A stretch of 64,000 bases of DNA from an uncultured Eubacteriales bacterium (GTDB lineage Bacteria > Bacillota > Clostridia > Oscillospirales > Oscillospiraceae), in assembly GCA_905198835.1 (NCBI GenBank), contig CAJKDY010000007.1:1-64000 (forward strand). Reading direction: 5' to 3'. Shown here in pieces: positions 15,081 through 23,511 of the stretch (its first letter is position 1; each line of letters begins with the position of its first letter). The notes beneath the pieces are model-generated. The model was not told where the DNA came from. It worked only from the letters and a program-made list of their open reading frames with translations, and did no database searches. A program made the translations under genes and the position numbers.

Positions 15081-16619
15081 TCAGGCGGCCTTCTTGGCCT
15101 TCTCAAAGCCCTCCTGGACCTCCTGTTCCGGCGCGGCAGTGAGCAGGCTCACCACCACCAGCGCCACCCCGCCCACGATAAAGGCGGGCAGCAGCTCATA
15201 GATGGCCCACGCGCCGCCCATAGGCGCCACCAGGTACTTCCAGATAAACACCATAGCCCCGCCGGCGATCATTCCAGCCAGCGCGCCCCACTTGTTGCTG
15301 CGCTTCCAGAACAGGCTGGCCAGCACCACCGGACCAAAGGCGGCGCCAAAGCCCGCCCAGGCAAAGGAGACGATCTTAAATACCGAGCTGTTGGGGTCCC
15401 AGGCCAGCACCACCGCCACCAGGGCGATGACTACCACCGTGGCCCGGGCGGCCAGCATGGCGGCCTTTTTGCTCAGCTTGACCCCGGCAAAGTCCTGCAT
15501 CAGATCCTGAGACACGCTGGAGGCGGCGGCCAGCAGCTGGGAATCGGCGGTGGACATGGTGGCGGCCAAAATACCCGCCAGCACCACGCCGGCGATCAAT
15601 GCCAACAGCACACCGTTCTGGCTCATCAGCTTGGAAAGCTCCACGATGATGGTCTGGGAGGTAGTCCCGTCCAGAGCGGGGATGGCCCCGGTCCGGGCGG
15701 TGATGGCGTTACCCACCACACCGATGAAGATGGCGATGCCCATGGAGATGACCACCCATACCGACGCCACCCGGCGGGAGGTCTTCAGCTCCCGCTCATC
15801 CCGAATGGCCATAAACCGCAGCAGGATATGGGGCATACCGAAGTAACCCAGCCCCCAGGCCAGGGTGGACACGATGGGCAAGAATCCGTAGGAACCAGCC
15901 GCGCCGCTGGCCGCGTCATAGCCCTGGGTCAGCCCCAGATAGCCAGGCAGCCCCTTGGCGTTCTCGATCACCGCGTCGATGCCGCCGGCCTGGCTCACGC
16001 CAAAGAGCACCACCGCCAGCAGGGCCACCGTCATGACGATAGACTGGATAAAGTCCGTGGTGGACACGGCCAAAAAGCCGCCCAGCACCGTATAGCCGAT
16101 GATGATCACCGCGCCCACCATCATGGTGGTGTGGTAATCCCAGCCGAAGAGGCTATTAAAGAGAGTGCCCACCGCGGCAAAGCCCGAAGCGGTGTAGGGC
16201 ACAAAGAAGATCACGATGACCAGCGCGGCGATAGCCGAGAGCATATGCCGCTTGTCGCCATAGCGGCGAGAGAAGTAGTCGGGGATCGTGAAGGCCCCCA
16301 GCTGGGCGGAGTAGCGACGCAGCCGCCGGGCCACGATGAGCCAGTTAAAATAAGTGCCCACTGCCAGACCGATCGCCGTCCAGGTCACCTCGGCCAATCC
16401 AGCAAAGTAGGCAAGGCCTGGCAATCCCATCAGCAGGTAAGCCGACATATCGCTGGCCTCCGCGCTCATCGCCGTCACATAGGGTCCCAGCTTCCGCCCG
16501 CCCAGATAGAACTGGTCCGAGCTCTCCCCCTTGCCCTTGCGGCCAAAATAGACGCCAATGCAGATCGTCAGCGCCAGATAGAGCACGATAGAGATCAAAA
16601 TATATACTTCCTTGGACAT
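15081..16619 (-). CDS. putP: sodium/proline symporter PutP
   Basis: A 512-residue inner-membrane transporter of the sodium:solute symporter family, with about 13 hydrophobic helices. Characteristic pieces are FYLGGRKLGPYVTAMSAEASDMSAYLLMGLPG near the N-terminus (read as two adjoining motifs, the second holding the Na+ site serines), GYTVLGGFLAVSTTDFIQ and AATMSTADSQLLAAASS. These match proline permeases, which import proline with sodium. ATG 16619 follows AAGGAGGT; a longer frame upstream lacks an RBS. It is a single-gene unit with a promoter at 16664-16692 and a terminator. Substrate specificity is inferred from family similarity. Confidence 0.9.
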   Translation of the reverse strand: MSKEVYILISIVLYLALTICIGVYFGRKGKGESSDQFYLGGRKLGPYVTAMSAEASDMSAYLLMGLPGLAYFAGLAEVTWTAIGLAVGTYFNWLIVARRLRRYSAQLGAFTIPDYFSRRYGDKRHMLSAIAALVIVIFFVPYTASGFAAVGTLFNSLFGWDYHTTMMVGAVIIIGYTVLGGFLAVSTTDFIQSIVMTVALLAVVLFGVSQAGGIDAVIENAKGLPGYLGLTQGYDAASGAAGSYGFLPIVSTLAWGLGYFGMPHILLRFMAIRDERELKTSRRVASVWVVISMGIAIFIGVVGNAITARTGAIPALDGTTSQTIIVELSKLMSQNGVLLALIAGVVLAGILAATMSTADSQLLAAASSVSQDLMQDFAGVKLSKKAAMLAARATVVVIALVAVVLAWDPNSSVFKIVSFAWAGFGAAFGPVVLASLFWKRSNKWGALAGMIAGGAMVFIWKYLVAPMGGAWAIYELLPAFIVGGVALVVVSLLTAAPEQEVQEGFEKAKKAA

Positions 16620-16663
16620 GTATGTACCTCCTTCGCGTCGCGGAAAACCCGCAACATTGGTAC

Positions 16664-16692
16664 ATAATACCACACTTTCCCAAAAAACGCAA
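16664..16692 (-). promoter_or_regulatory. sigma-A promoter of putP
   Basis: On the minus strand, TTGCGT, a 17-base spacer and TATTAT about 45 bases before the putP start. Confidence 0.6.
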
Positions 16693-16750
16693 TAGGCAAT
16701 TAGCGTGCTAAAGTAGGGACCGCTGTCCCCATCAGACCATCGCCCTTGCC

Positions 16751-16809
16751 CTTAGCCTTCCCCCTTCCAGGGGGAAGGTGGCACGGCAAAGCCGTGACGG
16801 ATGAGGGTG
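16751..16809. repeat. intergenic double-hairpin repeat
   Basis: Two adjacent inverted repeats: CCTTCCCCC/GGGGGAAGG (16756-16778) and CACGGC/GCCGTG (about 16782-16796), followed by ACGGATGAGGGTG. The pattern of an AAGGTGGC-type hairpin followed by GACGGATGAGGG is one I recognise as a widespread non-coding repeat of gut Oscillospirales. The rest of the 280-base gap between putP and the SLH gene holds only the putP promoter and a terminator. Confidence 0.55.
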
Positions 16810-16842
16810 CCTCCCATGCCTGCTCCCCACCCCTAACACAAA

Positions 16843-16878
16843 CAAAAAAGCAGGGACGCCCACTTGGGCGTCCCTGCT
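16843..16878 (-). terminator. terminator of the cohesin/dockerin operon
   Basis: GCAGGGACGCCCA and its exact complement, followed on the minus strand by TTTTTTG. It lies about 25 bases after the stop of the SLH protein gene. Confidence 0.9.
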
Positions 16879-16900
16879 TGATGCTTTCGCTCAGTCGATC

Positions 16901-19189
16901 TTACTTCTTGCTCAGATAGCGCTGCAGCACAGCGGCGGTCTCCGCGCGGGTAGCCAGACCCTGAGGATCGAGCATGCCGCCGTCCTTGCCGTTGAGGATA
17001 CCGTTCTGGACGGCCCAGCGCATCGCGGTGGCGGCCCACTCAGAGATGGCGTCCACATCGGTGAAGCCAGCCATACCCATAGCGGCGTCCACCTCGGGAG
17101 AGCCGGCATAGCGGTAGAACATAGCGGCCATCTGCTCGCGGGTGATCAGGTCGTTGGGCCCGAAGTTGCCGTTCTCGTAGCCGGTGACGATCTCCTTCTC
17201 AGCGCACCAACGCACAGCCTTGATATACCAGGCGTCAGCGTCCACATCGGGGAAGTCGGCGATCCGGGCCACAGGCTCGGGAGAGCCGGACTGACGCCAC
17301 AGAATGGTGGCGATCATGGCGCGGCTGGTGTTGGTGTTGGGCTCAAAGATCTTGTCGGCGGTGCCGGTCATCAGCTTGTTCTCGGCCACATAGTTGACCG
17401 CGTCGTAGAACCAGTCGCCTTCCTTCACGTCGTCAAAGGCCAGCTTCTCGTCGTCGGGCTTGTTGGGCTCGGTGGGCTTGGTGCCGGTGCCGATGGCCAG
17501 GTTCTTCTTGCGGACGGTCAGGACGCCATCCACAAACTTCACGTCGTAGTTCTCGGAAGCGGTCAGGCCGCCCACCACGATGGCGTACTCAGCCACCTCG
17601 TCGGTGTCGATGGTGGTGACCTCCGTCTCGGTCTTGTTGCCATCCTCGTCCATGGCGAAGAACTTGTAGGTGGCGGTGCCCTCCAGCTCGTCCTCACCCA
17701 CCATCTCAGAGACGGTGTAGCCAAACTCCTCGGGGTCGAGGTCGCTGCCCACCTTGACGGTCACGTCGGTGGCGGTAACGGTGACTTCCTTCTTGGCCAC
17801 CTTCACGGTGCCGCTGGCCACGGGAATGTTCTCATAGACGGGCTTGCCGTCCTTCATCTCAGTGCTGTTGAACACGACCTCGTAGGCCACGGCGTCAGCG
17901 GCGGCGGGCACGGTGTCAGCGTCCTTCAGGGTGTAGGTGCCGGGCACGGCAGCACCGGCGGTAGCAGTGATCTTGGAAGCGTCGATCTTCACCATGTCGC
18001 TGAGCTTATCGCCATAGACGCCGTCGGTGGCCTTCACACCATCGGCCACGCCGGTAAAGCTGATGTTGGTGACGTTGACCTTGATCTCCAAGCTCTTGCC
18101 ACCCACGGTGGCGGTGAGTGTGACCTCGCCGCTCTCAGCGGTCTTGGCCACGGTCAGCTTAGCGGTAGCGGGGTCAAAGGTAACGCCGGTGGGCAGAGTG
18201 CCGGCAGCCCAGGTGACGGTCTCGCCGGTCATCTTGGCGCCGTACTGATCCAGCACGTCCACAGCGTAGGTGTAATCCTTGGAGTCCACGTCGGTGGGGA
18301 TCAGAGCGGTGGTCTCGTTGGCGTCGGCGCTCACCACGGTGGTGGCGACGGAAGCCTCCTTGGTCACAGTAATGGTAACGGGGTCGGACTCCACGCTGCC
18401 GGCCTTGGCCTTGACGGTGAAGGTGCCGGCGGTCACGGTCTTGTCCACAGTGATGTTACCGTTGTCAGCCACGGTCACACCGGCCACGGTGGCGGGATCG
18501 GTGACGAAAGTCAGGTTGGTCACCTTGGAGATGGCCATATCGTCGCCCTCGTCGTCCTTGGCGGTGACGGTGGCGGTAGCAGCACCGGTCAGGTGGGTGC
18601 CGTCGATGGCAATGGTAGCGTTGTCATAAGCCAGAGCCAGAGTGCCCAGGGTCTGACGGGTCTTCTCAGCCGTGAAAGCCGCGGAGGCAAAATTGGTGGC
18701 AACAGCCTCAAAGTCGCCGTTATTCATGGCGCCCTCGGCCTCACCCTCACGGGTAAGACTCATTTTGACATCGTAATTACCACCCTTTTCGACCTTGCAC
18801 TGGAAGGTCATCAGCTTAATGGGGCTGGTGGCGGTCATGTTCTGCTCACCGCCAGCGCCCAGCATCATCTTGCTCTCGGTGAACGAGAATTCGTCGCTGC
18901 TGCCGGTCAGCCCCAGAGCGGCCTTCGCGCCATCAACGACCTTACCAGAGCCCTCAACATAGGAAAGGCCCTCAGGGAGGTTCAGATACATCTGGAAGTT
19001 GGCGATCTCGATGGTAGACTGAATGCTAACTTCAAAGTCAATTGTGTCGTCCTGCTTGATGCCAGTCGTACCGCCAGTCACCGCAACAGTAACGGTAACA
19101 GGCTCGCCAGCAGCGAAGGCGGCCATGGGTAGTAACCCCACTACCATGATCGCGGCCAGCAACAGGGCCAAAATACGGTTCTTTTTCAT
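16901..19189 (-). CDS. SLH-anchored surface protein with N-terminal cohesin-like domain
   Basis: A 762-residue secreted protein. Residues 1-26 are a signal peptide (MKKNRILALLLAAIMVVGLL, cut after AFA). Residues about 28-180 look like a cohesin-fold domain (DFEVSIQSTIEIANFQMYLNL as adjoining strands, then a Gly-rich insert). Several Ig-like bacterial domains follow, the later ones resembling MBG/YDG-type modules (KKEVTVTATDVTVKVG). Three SLH repeats fill about residues 575-762, with canonical TRAMIATILWR, TREQMAAMFYRYAG and TRAETAAVLQRYL motifs for binding secondary wall polymer. It is the last gene of a three-gene operon with a dockerin protein, so it could be the wall anchor of a cohesin-dockerin complex. 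The cohesin call is by eye. Confidence 0.8.
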   Translation of the reverse strand: MKKNRILALLLAAIMVVGLLPMAAFAAGEPVTVTVAVTGGTTGIKQDDTIDFEVSIQSTIEIANFQMYLNLPEGLSYVEGSGKVVDGAKAALGLTGSSDEFSFTESKMMLGAGGEQNMTATSPIKLMTFQCKVEKGGNYDVKMSLTREGEAEGAMNNGDFEAVATNFASAAFTAEKTRQTLGTLALAYDNATIAIDGTHLTGAATATVTAKDDEGDDMAISKVTNLTFVTDPATVAGVTVADNGNITVDKTVTAGTFTVKAKAGSVESDPVTITVTKEASVATTVVSADANETTALIPTDVDSKDYTYAVDVLDQYGAKMTGETVTWAAGTLPTGVTFDPATAKLTVAKTAESGEVTLTATVGGKSLEIKVNVTNISFTGVADGVKATDGVYGDKLSDMVKIDASKITATAGAAVPGTYTLKDADTVPAAADAVAYEVVFNSTEMKDGKPVYENIPVASGTVKVAKKEVTVTATDVTVKVGSDLDPEEFGYTVSEMVGEDELEGTATYKFFAMDEDGNKTETEVTTIDTDEVAEYAIVVGGLTASENYDVKFVDGVLTVRKKNLAIGTGTKPTEPNKPDDEKLAFDDVKEGDWFYDAVNYVAENKLMTGTADKIFEPNTNTSRAMIATILWRQSGSPEPVARIADFPDVDADAWYIKAVRWCAEKEIVTGYENGNFGPNDLITREQMAAMFYRYAGSPEVDAAMGMAGFTDVDAISEWAATAMRWAVQNGILNGKDGGMLDPQGLATRAETAAVLQRYLSKK

Positions 19190-19232
19190 GTTTAAAACTT
19201 CCTCCTTAAAAATGTTTGCCTTTTATATGGAT

Positions 19233-20105
19233 TTACCAGAGGTTCCTGGTACCCTTCACATGGCGCAAAATCATGGTAACATCGGTGAGGTTGACGGCGG
19301 TATCACCGTTGGTGTTGGCGCAAGCAAGACGATAGTCCTGCAGGGTGAGCAACCCCTTCACATGACGCAACAACTGCGTGAAATCGGTGAGGGTTACCGA
19401 ACCATCGTTGTTCACATCACCCTTGGGGCAGATCTCCACATTCTGGGCGACCTCGCTGCCTGCCACGGTGACGGCGTACTCCCGGGCCACATACTTGCCG
19501 GCAGTGCCGGTGACCTTCAGCGTGTAGGTCCCGTCGGGCACGCTCTCCAGGCTGTAGCTGCTCGTACCATTGGCCAGAGTCACATTGGCCTCAGCCACCA
19601 CACTGGTGCCGTCCAGCAGCTCCACCTTGGCGGCGGTGTCGGTAGCGGCAGCGCCCTTAGCGGTCACCGTACCACTGACAGTCACGCCCCGCGCGATCAT
19701 CGCGCCCACGATCTTGGGCTGTGCGTCGCCGCCCAGAATGAACAGGGAGTTGGCCACCACCTTGGGCTGGAAGCCACTGAAGGTGATCGAACCGCCGCTC
19801 GCGGCCTGGTCGATGTAAATAATGGTCTCCTCGCCCACCACATAGGGATTTTGGGCGGCCTTGGCCGCGGTGAGGATGGCCTGAGCGCTGTCGCCGGCCA
19901 CGTCAGTCTTGACCTGCATCAGCACATACTGCGTGCCGGAGGTCAGCCCCGTGGTCGTCAAGGTCAGCTTACCACCGGTCACGGTAATGGTGGTGCCATC
20001 GTCGGCGGCCACATCGGCCTGCTCGATGGCGGCCAACGCGGTGCACATCAGCATCACGGCGGCCAGCGCCAGACAGAGGAGCAGCTTCCAAGAACTCTTT
20101 TTCAT
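19233..20105 (-). CDS. secreted dockerin-domain protein
   Basis: A 290-residue protein with a signal peptide (residues 1-25, KLLLCLALAAVMLMCTALAA), a beta-rich middle, and a C-terminal type-I-like dockerin (about 227-290). The first calcium loop, DVNNDGSVTLTD, is a perfect dockerin/EF-hand loop; the second, NTNGDTAVNLTD, keeps the N, D and final D positions but has N for the first D. Each is followed by the same helix ending (LLRHVKG and ILRHVKG). The middle part (about 150-220) resembles a carboxypeptidase-regulatory-like beta sandwich (VPDGTYTLKVTGTAGKY). It lies 12 bases from the upstream gene and 43 from the downstream one; both encode cohesin-like domains. No catalytic domain is seen. 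Confidence 0.85.
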   Translation of the reverse strand: MKKSSWKLLLCLALAAVMLMCTALAAIEQADVAADDGTTITVTGGKLTLTTTGLTSGTQYVLMQVKTDVAGDSAQAILTAAKAAQNPYVVGEETIIYIDQAASGGSITFSGFQPKVVANSLFILGGDAQPKIVGAMIARGVTVSGTVTAKGAAATDTAAKVELLDGTSVVAEANVTLANGTSSYSLESVPDGTYTLKVTGTAGKYVAREYAVTVAGSEVAQNVEICPKGDVNNDGSVTLTDFTQLLRHVKGLLTLQDYRLACANTNGDTAVNLTDVTMILRHVKGTRNLW

Positions 20106-20117
20106 GTTTCTTCCTCC

Positions 20118-21254
20118 TTAAACAAAATTACTGTATAGCGTCAGATTGATCACTGCTTGATCCAGTGCCTGACCCTCGGCCTGGCCGTCCTTGTCCCAGT
20201 TCAAAGACTTGGGGACGATGACCACCAGGTTTCTAGCCTGGTCCCATTCCACCTGGTAGCCCAGCGCCTCGCTGACGAAGCGGATGGGCACCATGGTCCG
20301 GGAATTGCCGTTGGTGGAGGGAGTAAACTCAGCGGGGGCGTCCAGTGTCTTGGCCTCGCCGTCTAAGTAATAGGTATTGCTGCCGATGGCCATTTCGATC
20401 CTGTGGCCGTCCTTTTCCACGATCACGGTCTGGGTGTCGTTGTCCCAGTCCACCTTGGCCCCCAGCCGCTCGCCCACGAATCGGACGGGGACGAAGGTGC
20501 GGTTGTCATGAGCGTAGGCGGTGACCTCCCGCTCGCCAAAGTAGATGGCCGTCACGTTGCTCTTGACCACCGCGGCGTGGGAGCCGATCTTCAGCACCAC
20601 AGCCTGGTCCAGCAGCTCCTTGGGGTCCTTCTCCGACTCGACAGGAACGGAGGGAGCAAAATTCTCGCTTTTGCTGCCAGCGGGATCGTCCGCTTCTTGG
20701 AAAACCACATCCACCGTCAAGTCCTCCAGCATACTGGTGGCGATCACACCCTCGGGGATTTCCTCTTGAAAAGGCTCGCCCTTGGCCTCGGAGGCGATCT
20801 CCAGGCCGGTGTCCCCATCCTTGAGCCGCTTAAAGCGGAAGGTAAACACCTCTAAGGGTTGATTGCCCACCACGGTGTCGCCATACTCGTCGATCTGGTC
20901 GCCCGTGGCATCCAAATTGGTAATCCAGCCAGAGCCCAGAAGTCCTTGGTCGGGATAAAAGTCCTCGTTGAACACATCCGTCCAATCCTGGACCACACCG
21001 GCAAAGTCGGAAAACTTTCCCGCCGGGTCCCCATTGGCCTTCACCGGCTGGATCACAGATGTATCGTACTTCAACGCGAATTGGATGCCCCATACAGTCA
21101 TATCGGAGACCTTCATGGTGACGGTAAACACCCCGTTGGCGTCCGGGGCGCCGCTTTCAAAGATCACCTTGCCCGTCTGGGCCGCCGCACCCGGCGGCAA
21201 AACGCTGACCAGCGCCAGCACACACAGCGCCAACGCCAGGATCCTTCTTTTCAT
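20118..21254 (-). CDS. secreted protein with cohesin-like and copper-amine-oxidase-N-type domains
   Basis: A 378-residue protein. ATG 21254 is chosen for its RBS GGGAGGA and because a signal peptide (MKRRILALALCVLALVSVL) starts there; longer frames only add unlikely sequence. Residues about 27-200 look like a cohesin-type beta sandwich (FTVTMKVSDMTVWGIQFALK, then LEVFTFRFKRLKDGD). Residues about 245-365 hold two copies of the copper amine oxidase N-terminal-like module (RTFVPVRFVGERLGAKVDW and RTMVPIRFVSEALGYQVEW), which in Clostridia serves as a wall or stalk domain, not an oxidase. It is the first gene of the operon with the dockerin and SLH proteins, downstream of a sigma-A promoter. Confidence 0.8.
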   Translation of the reverse strand: MKRRILALALCVLALVSVLPPGAAAQTGKVIFESGAPDANGVFTVTMKVSDMTVWGIQFALKYDTSVIQPVKANGDPAGKFSDFAGVVQDWTDVFNEDFYPDQGLLGSGWITNLDATGDQIDEYGDTVVGNQPLEVFTFRFKRLKDGDTGLEIASEAKGEPFQEEIPEGVIATSMLEDLTVDVVFQEADDPAGSKSENFAPSVPVESEKDPKELLDQAVVLKIGSHAAVVKSNVTAIYFGEREVTAYAHDNRTFVPVRFVGERLGAKVDWDNDTQTVIVEKDGHRIEMAIGSNTYYLDGEAKTLDAPAEFTPSTNGNSRTMVPIRFVSEALGYQVEWDQARNLVVIVPKSLNWDKDGQAEGQALDQAVINLTLYSNFV

Positions 21255-21330
21255 TCCTCGTCCTCCCTTTGCCTTGGTTTGACTGGAATCGCCGCCATGA
21301 GCGCAGAATAGCACCATGTCAACGTTTATC

Positions 21331-21359
21331 ATTTTACATCACTCTTGCGCCGATTGCAA
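21331..21359 (-). promoter_or_regulatory. sigma-A promoter of the cohesin/dockerin operon
   Basis: On the minus strand, TTGCAA, a 17-base spacer and TAAAAT, about 75 bases before the first gene. The intervening leader shows no clear riboswitch or terminator. Confidence 0.6.
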
Positions 21360-21424
21360 TACCCAATTTTGTTCTTTTCCATGAAACATTTTTCCATTCT
21401 CCCCGTTCCGCCGCGGTTTCCCCC

Positions 21425-21453
21425 TTGCCTTTCCCTATATAAGGTGGTATAAT
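21425..21453 (+). promoter_or_regulatory. sigma-A promoter of the EAL gene
   Basis: TTGCCT, a 17-base spacer and TATAAT, 45 bases before the start at 21498. Confidence 0.65.
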
Positions 21454-21497
21454 CAAAGGGAATTTTCATTTTTATTTAAGGAGAGGAGGGACCCAGT

Positions 21498-23426
21498 ATG
21501 AGCATTTCACTGCAGTGCAGCGGCATTGCCATCCTGCTGGTCCTTCTCTTTTTCCACACCCGTCACAAGACCACCCACCTCATCACCCAGCGGGTCTTCC
21601 GCTGGGTCATCTGCACGGCCCTTCTGTGCCTGGTCCTGGACGCGGGCTCCATTTTGCTCATCAATGCCGCCTTCGCCCCCGGCTCCAGCATCCCCCGGCT
21701 GCTGGTGGACTATGTGTGCAAGGCCTATCTGCTGACCATGCCCGCCATGGGGGTATGCACGCTTTTATATCTCTGCGCGGACATCTACTATGACCAGCCC
21801 CAAAAGCTCCGCGACCGGGGGTACACCTATGGTATCCTGGGCTTTTTGGGCATGATGGCCCTGTTCGCCCTGCCCATCGAATATGTAAAAAACGACGCGG
21901 GCGTCGTCACCAACACCTCCGGCCCCAGCGTCTATGCCGCCTACGTCCTCATCGCCGCCTACCTGACCCTCATCATCTTCCACCTCATCTTCGACCGCCG
22001 TCACCTCAACCGGCTGCGGCGGACGGCGGTGGTGCTGTGGATGGCGCTGTGGATCGGCTCCTTCGTCCTCCACCTTCTGGACCACACGCTGCTGTTGGCG
22101 GGCTTTGCCTGCGCCGTGGGCATCCTGATCCTGTACCTGTCTCTGGAAAATCCCGAGGGCAACTTCGACAAGGATACGGGATTATTCAGCACCGCTGTGC
22201 TCAACTCCTACCTTCGCCAGCGATACAGCCATCCCGGCGACTTTTCCGCCATGCTGCTGCTCTTTGACGGTCCTCTGGACCGGGGCGTTGGCAAGAACAA
22301 CGCCGAGTACATCCGCCAGGAGGTAGGCCGCTACGTGGCCGCGCACCGCAACTGGATGGCCTTCCGCCAGGGCGAGACCCGCATCTTCTTTGTCTTTGAG
22401 CGGCCCCAGGACGCCCGGGACGCCCAGAGCAAGATCCTCCGTTACGTCCAGCTGCACTGGCCCGATCTGGAATCCATCTCCGTCCGGCTCCACTGGGTGC
22501 TCATGCCCAGCGCCCGTCTGGTGGGCTCCCATGCCTCCCTTCTATATTTCCTGCGCCACCTCAACCGCAAGCACTATTTCCAGGAGGACGTTCTGGAGGT
22601 GGACCAGCGCTTCGTAGACGAGGCCCGTCAAGACCTGAAGGTGGAGGGTCTTTTGGATGCCGCCATCCAAAACGATGCCATCGAGGTCTTCTTCCAGCCC
22701 ATCTACTCCACCCGGCAACGCCGTATCACCTCCGCCGAGGCCCTGGTCCGCATCCGGGACGAAGCAGGCAACCTGGTAGCGCCGGGACTGTTTATCCCCA
22801 TCGCCGAGTCCAACGGCATGATCCTGGCCCTGGGCAAGCTGATCTTCGAGCATGTGTGCCGCTTCATCAAGTACCATCCCCTGGAGGCGCTGGGCCTGGA
22901 CTACATCGAGGTCAACCTCTCCGTCATCCAGTGCGCCAGTAGCGACCTGGCCACCGACTACATCGACATCATGCGCCGCTTCGGCATCTCCCCGCGGCAT
23001 ATCAACCTGGAGATCACCGAATCAGCCTCCACCTCCACCAAAAAAGTCCTGCTGAAGAACATGAACCAGCTCATCGACTACGGCGCCTCCTTCTCCCTGG
23101 ACGACTTTGGCTCCGGCCAGTCCAACCTGAACTACATCATCGACCTGCCTGTGTCCATCGCCAAGTTCGACCAGTCCATGACCCAGTCCTACTTCTCCAG
23201 CCATAAAGCAAAGCAAGTGATGAACGCCGCCGTCCGCATGATCCACGACATGGGCCTGTCCATCGTCTCCGAAGGGGTAGAGACCTTGGAGGAGCTCCGG
23301 GCCATCGAGTCCCTTGGGATCGAGTACATCCAGGGCTTCTACTTCTCCAAGCCCCTTTCCCAGGAGGAATTTCTGGACTATCTGCAAAACTTCCAGCCCC
23401 CCGAGCAGGGCGAGGCGGTCTCCTGA
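21498..23426 (+). CDS. membrane-bound cyclic-di-GMP phosphodiesterase (EAL domain)
   Basis: A 642-residue protein. The first 220 residues hold about six to seven hydrophobic helices forming a membrane sensor region. A shortened GGDEF-like region follows (about 225-370) but lacks any GGDEF signature, so it is unlikely to make c-di-GMP. The EAL domain (about 390-635) has the active residues: EALVR at 414, NLS, ITES, DDFGSG, KFDQSM and EGVET, so it should hydrolyse c-di-GMP to pGpG. ATG 21498 follows AGGAGAGGAGGG. It is a single gene between its own promoter and a terminator. Confidence 0.92.
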   Translation: MSISLQCSGIAILLVLLFFHTRHKTTHLITQRVFRWVICTALLCLVLDAGSILLINAAFAPGSSIPRLLVDYVCKAYLLTMPAMGVCTLLYLCADIYYDQPQKLRDRGYTYGILGFLGMMALFALPIEYVKNDAGVVTNTSGPSVYAAYVLIAAYLTLIIFHLIFDRRHLNRLRRTAVVLWMALWIGSFVLHLLDHTLLLAGFACAVGILILYLSLENPEGNFDKDTGLFSTAVLNSYLRQRYSHPGDFSAMLLLFDGPLDRGVGKNNAEYIRQEVGRYVAAHRNWMAFRQGETRIFFVFERPQDARDAQSKILRYVQLHWPDLESISVRLHWVLMPSARLVGSHASLLYFLRHLNRKHYFQEDVLEVDQRFVDEARQDLKVEGLLDAAIQNDAIEVFFQPIYSTRQRRITSAEALVRIRDEAGNLVAPGLFIPIAESNGMILALGKLIFEHVCRFIKYHPLEALGLDYIEVNLSVIQCASSDLATDYIDIMRRFGISPRHINLEITESASTSTKKVLLKNMNQLIDYGASFSLDDFGSGQSNLNYIIDLPVSIAKFDQSMTQSYFSSHKAKQVMNAAVRMIHDMGLSIVSEGVETLEELRAIESLGIEYIQGFYFSKPLSQEEFLDYLQNFQPPEQGEAVS

Positions 23427-23440
23427 TAGCATAGACGTAA

Positions 23441-23473
23441 ACAGCGCGAGGCGTGTTCCGCCTCGCGCTTTCA
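23441..23473 (+). terminator. terminator of the EAL gene
   Basis: AGCGCGAGGCG and CGCCTCGCGCT form an 11-bp stem around TGTTC, followed by TTCAATTTG. The T run is short, so it may be moderate. Confidence 0.65.
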
Positions 23474-23475
23474 AT

Positions 23476-23505
23476 TTGTCAAAAAAGCCTCGAAGGGTTT
23501 TTTCG
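23476..23505. repeat. short intergenic repeat, copy 1
   Basis: GTCAAAAAAGCCTCGAAGGG followed by a T run and TTCGAAAG. It is related to copies near 25033 and 27109, sharing the (A)AAAGCCTCG core. This copy is diverged after the core. Confidence 0.4.
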
Positions 23506-23511
23506 AAAGAC

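Noticed and set aside
15075..16667. A 530-codon open frame on the plus strand exactly opposite putP
   Set aside because: Low-complexity His/Gln/Gly-rich translation caused by GC-rich third positions of putP. The minus-strand protein has clear symporter motifs, an RBS and a promoter.
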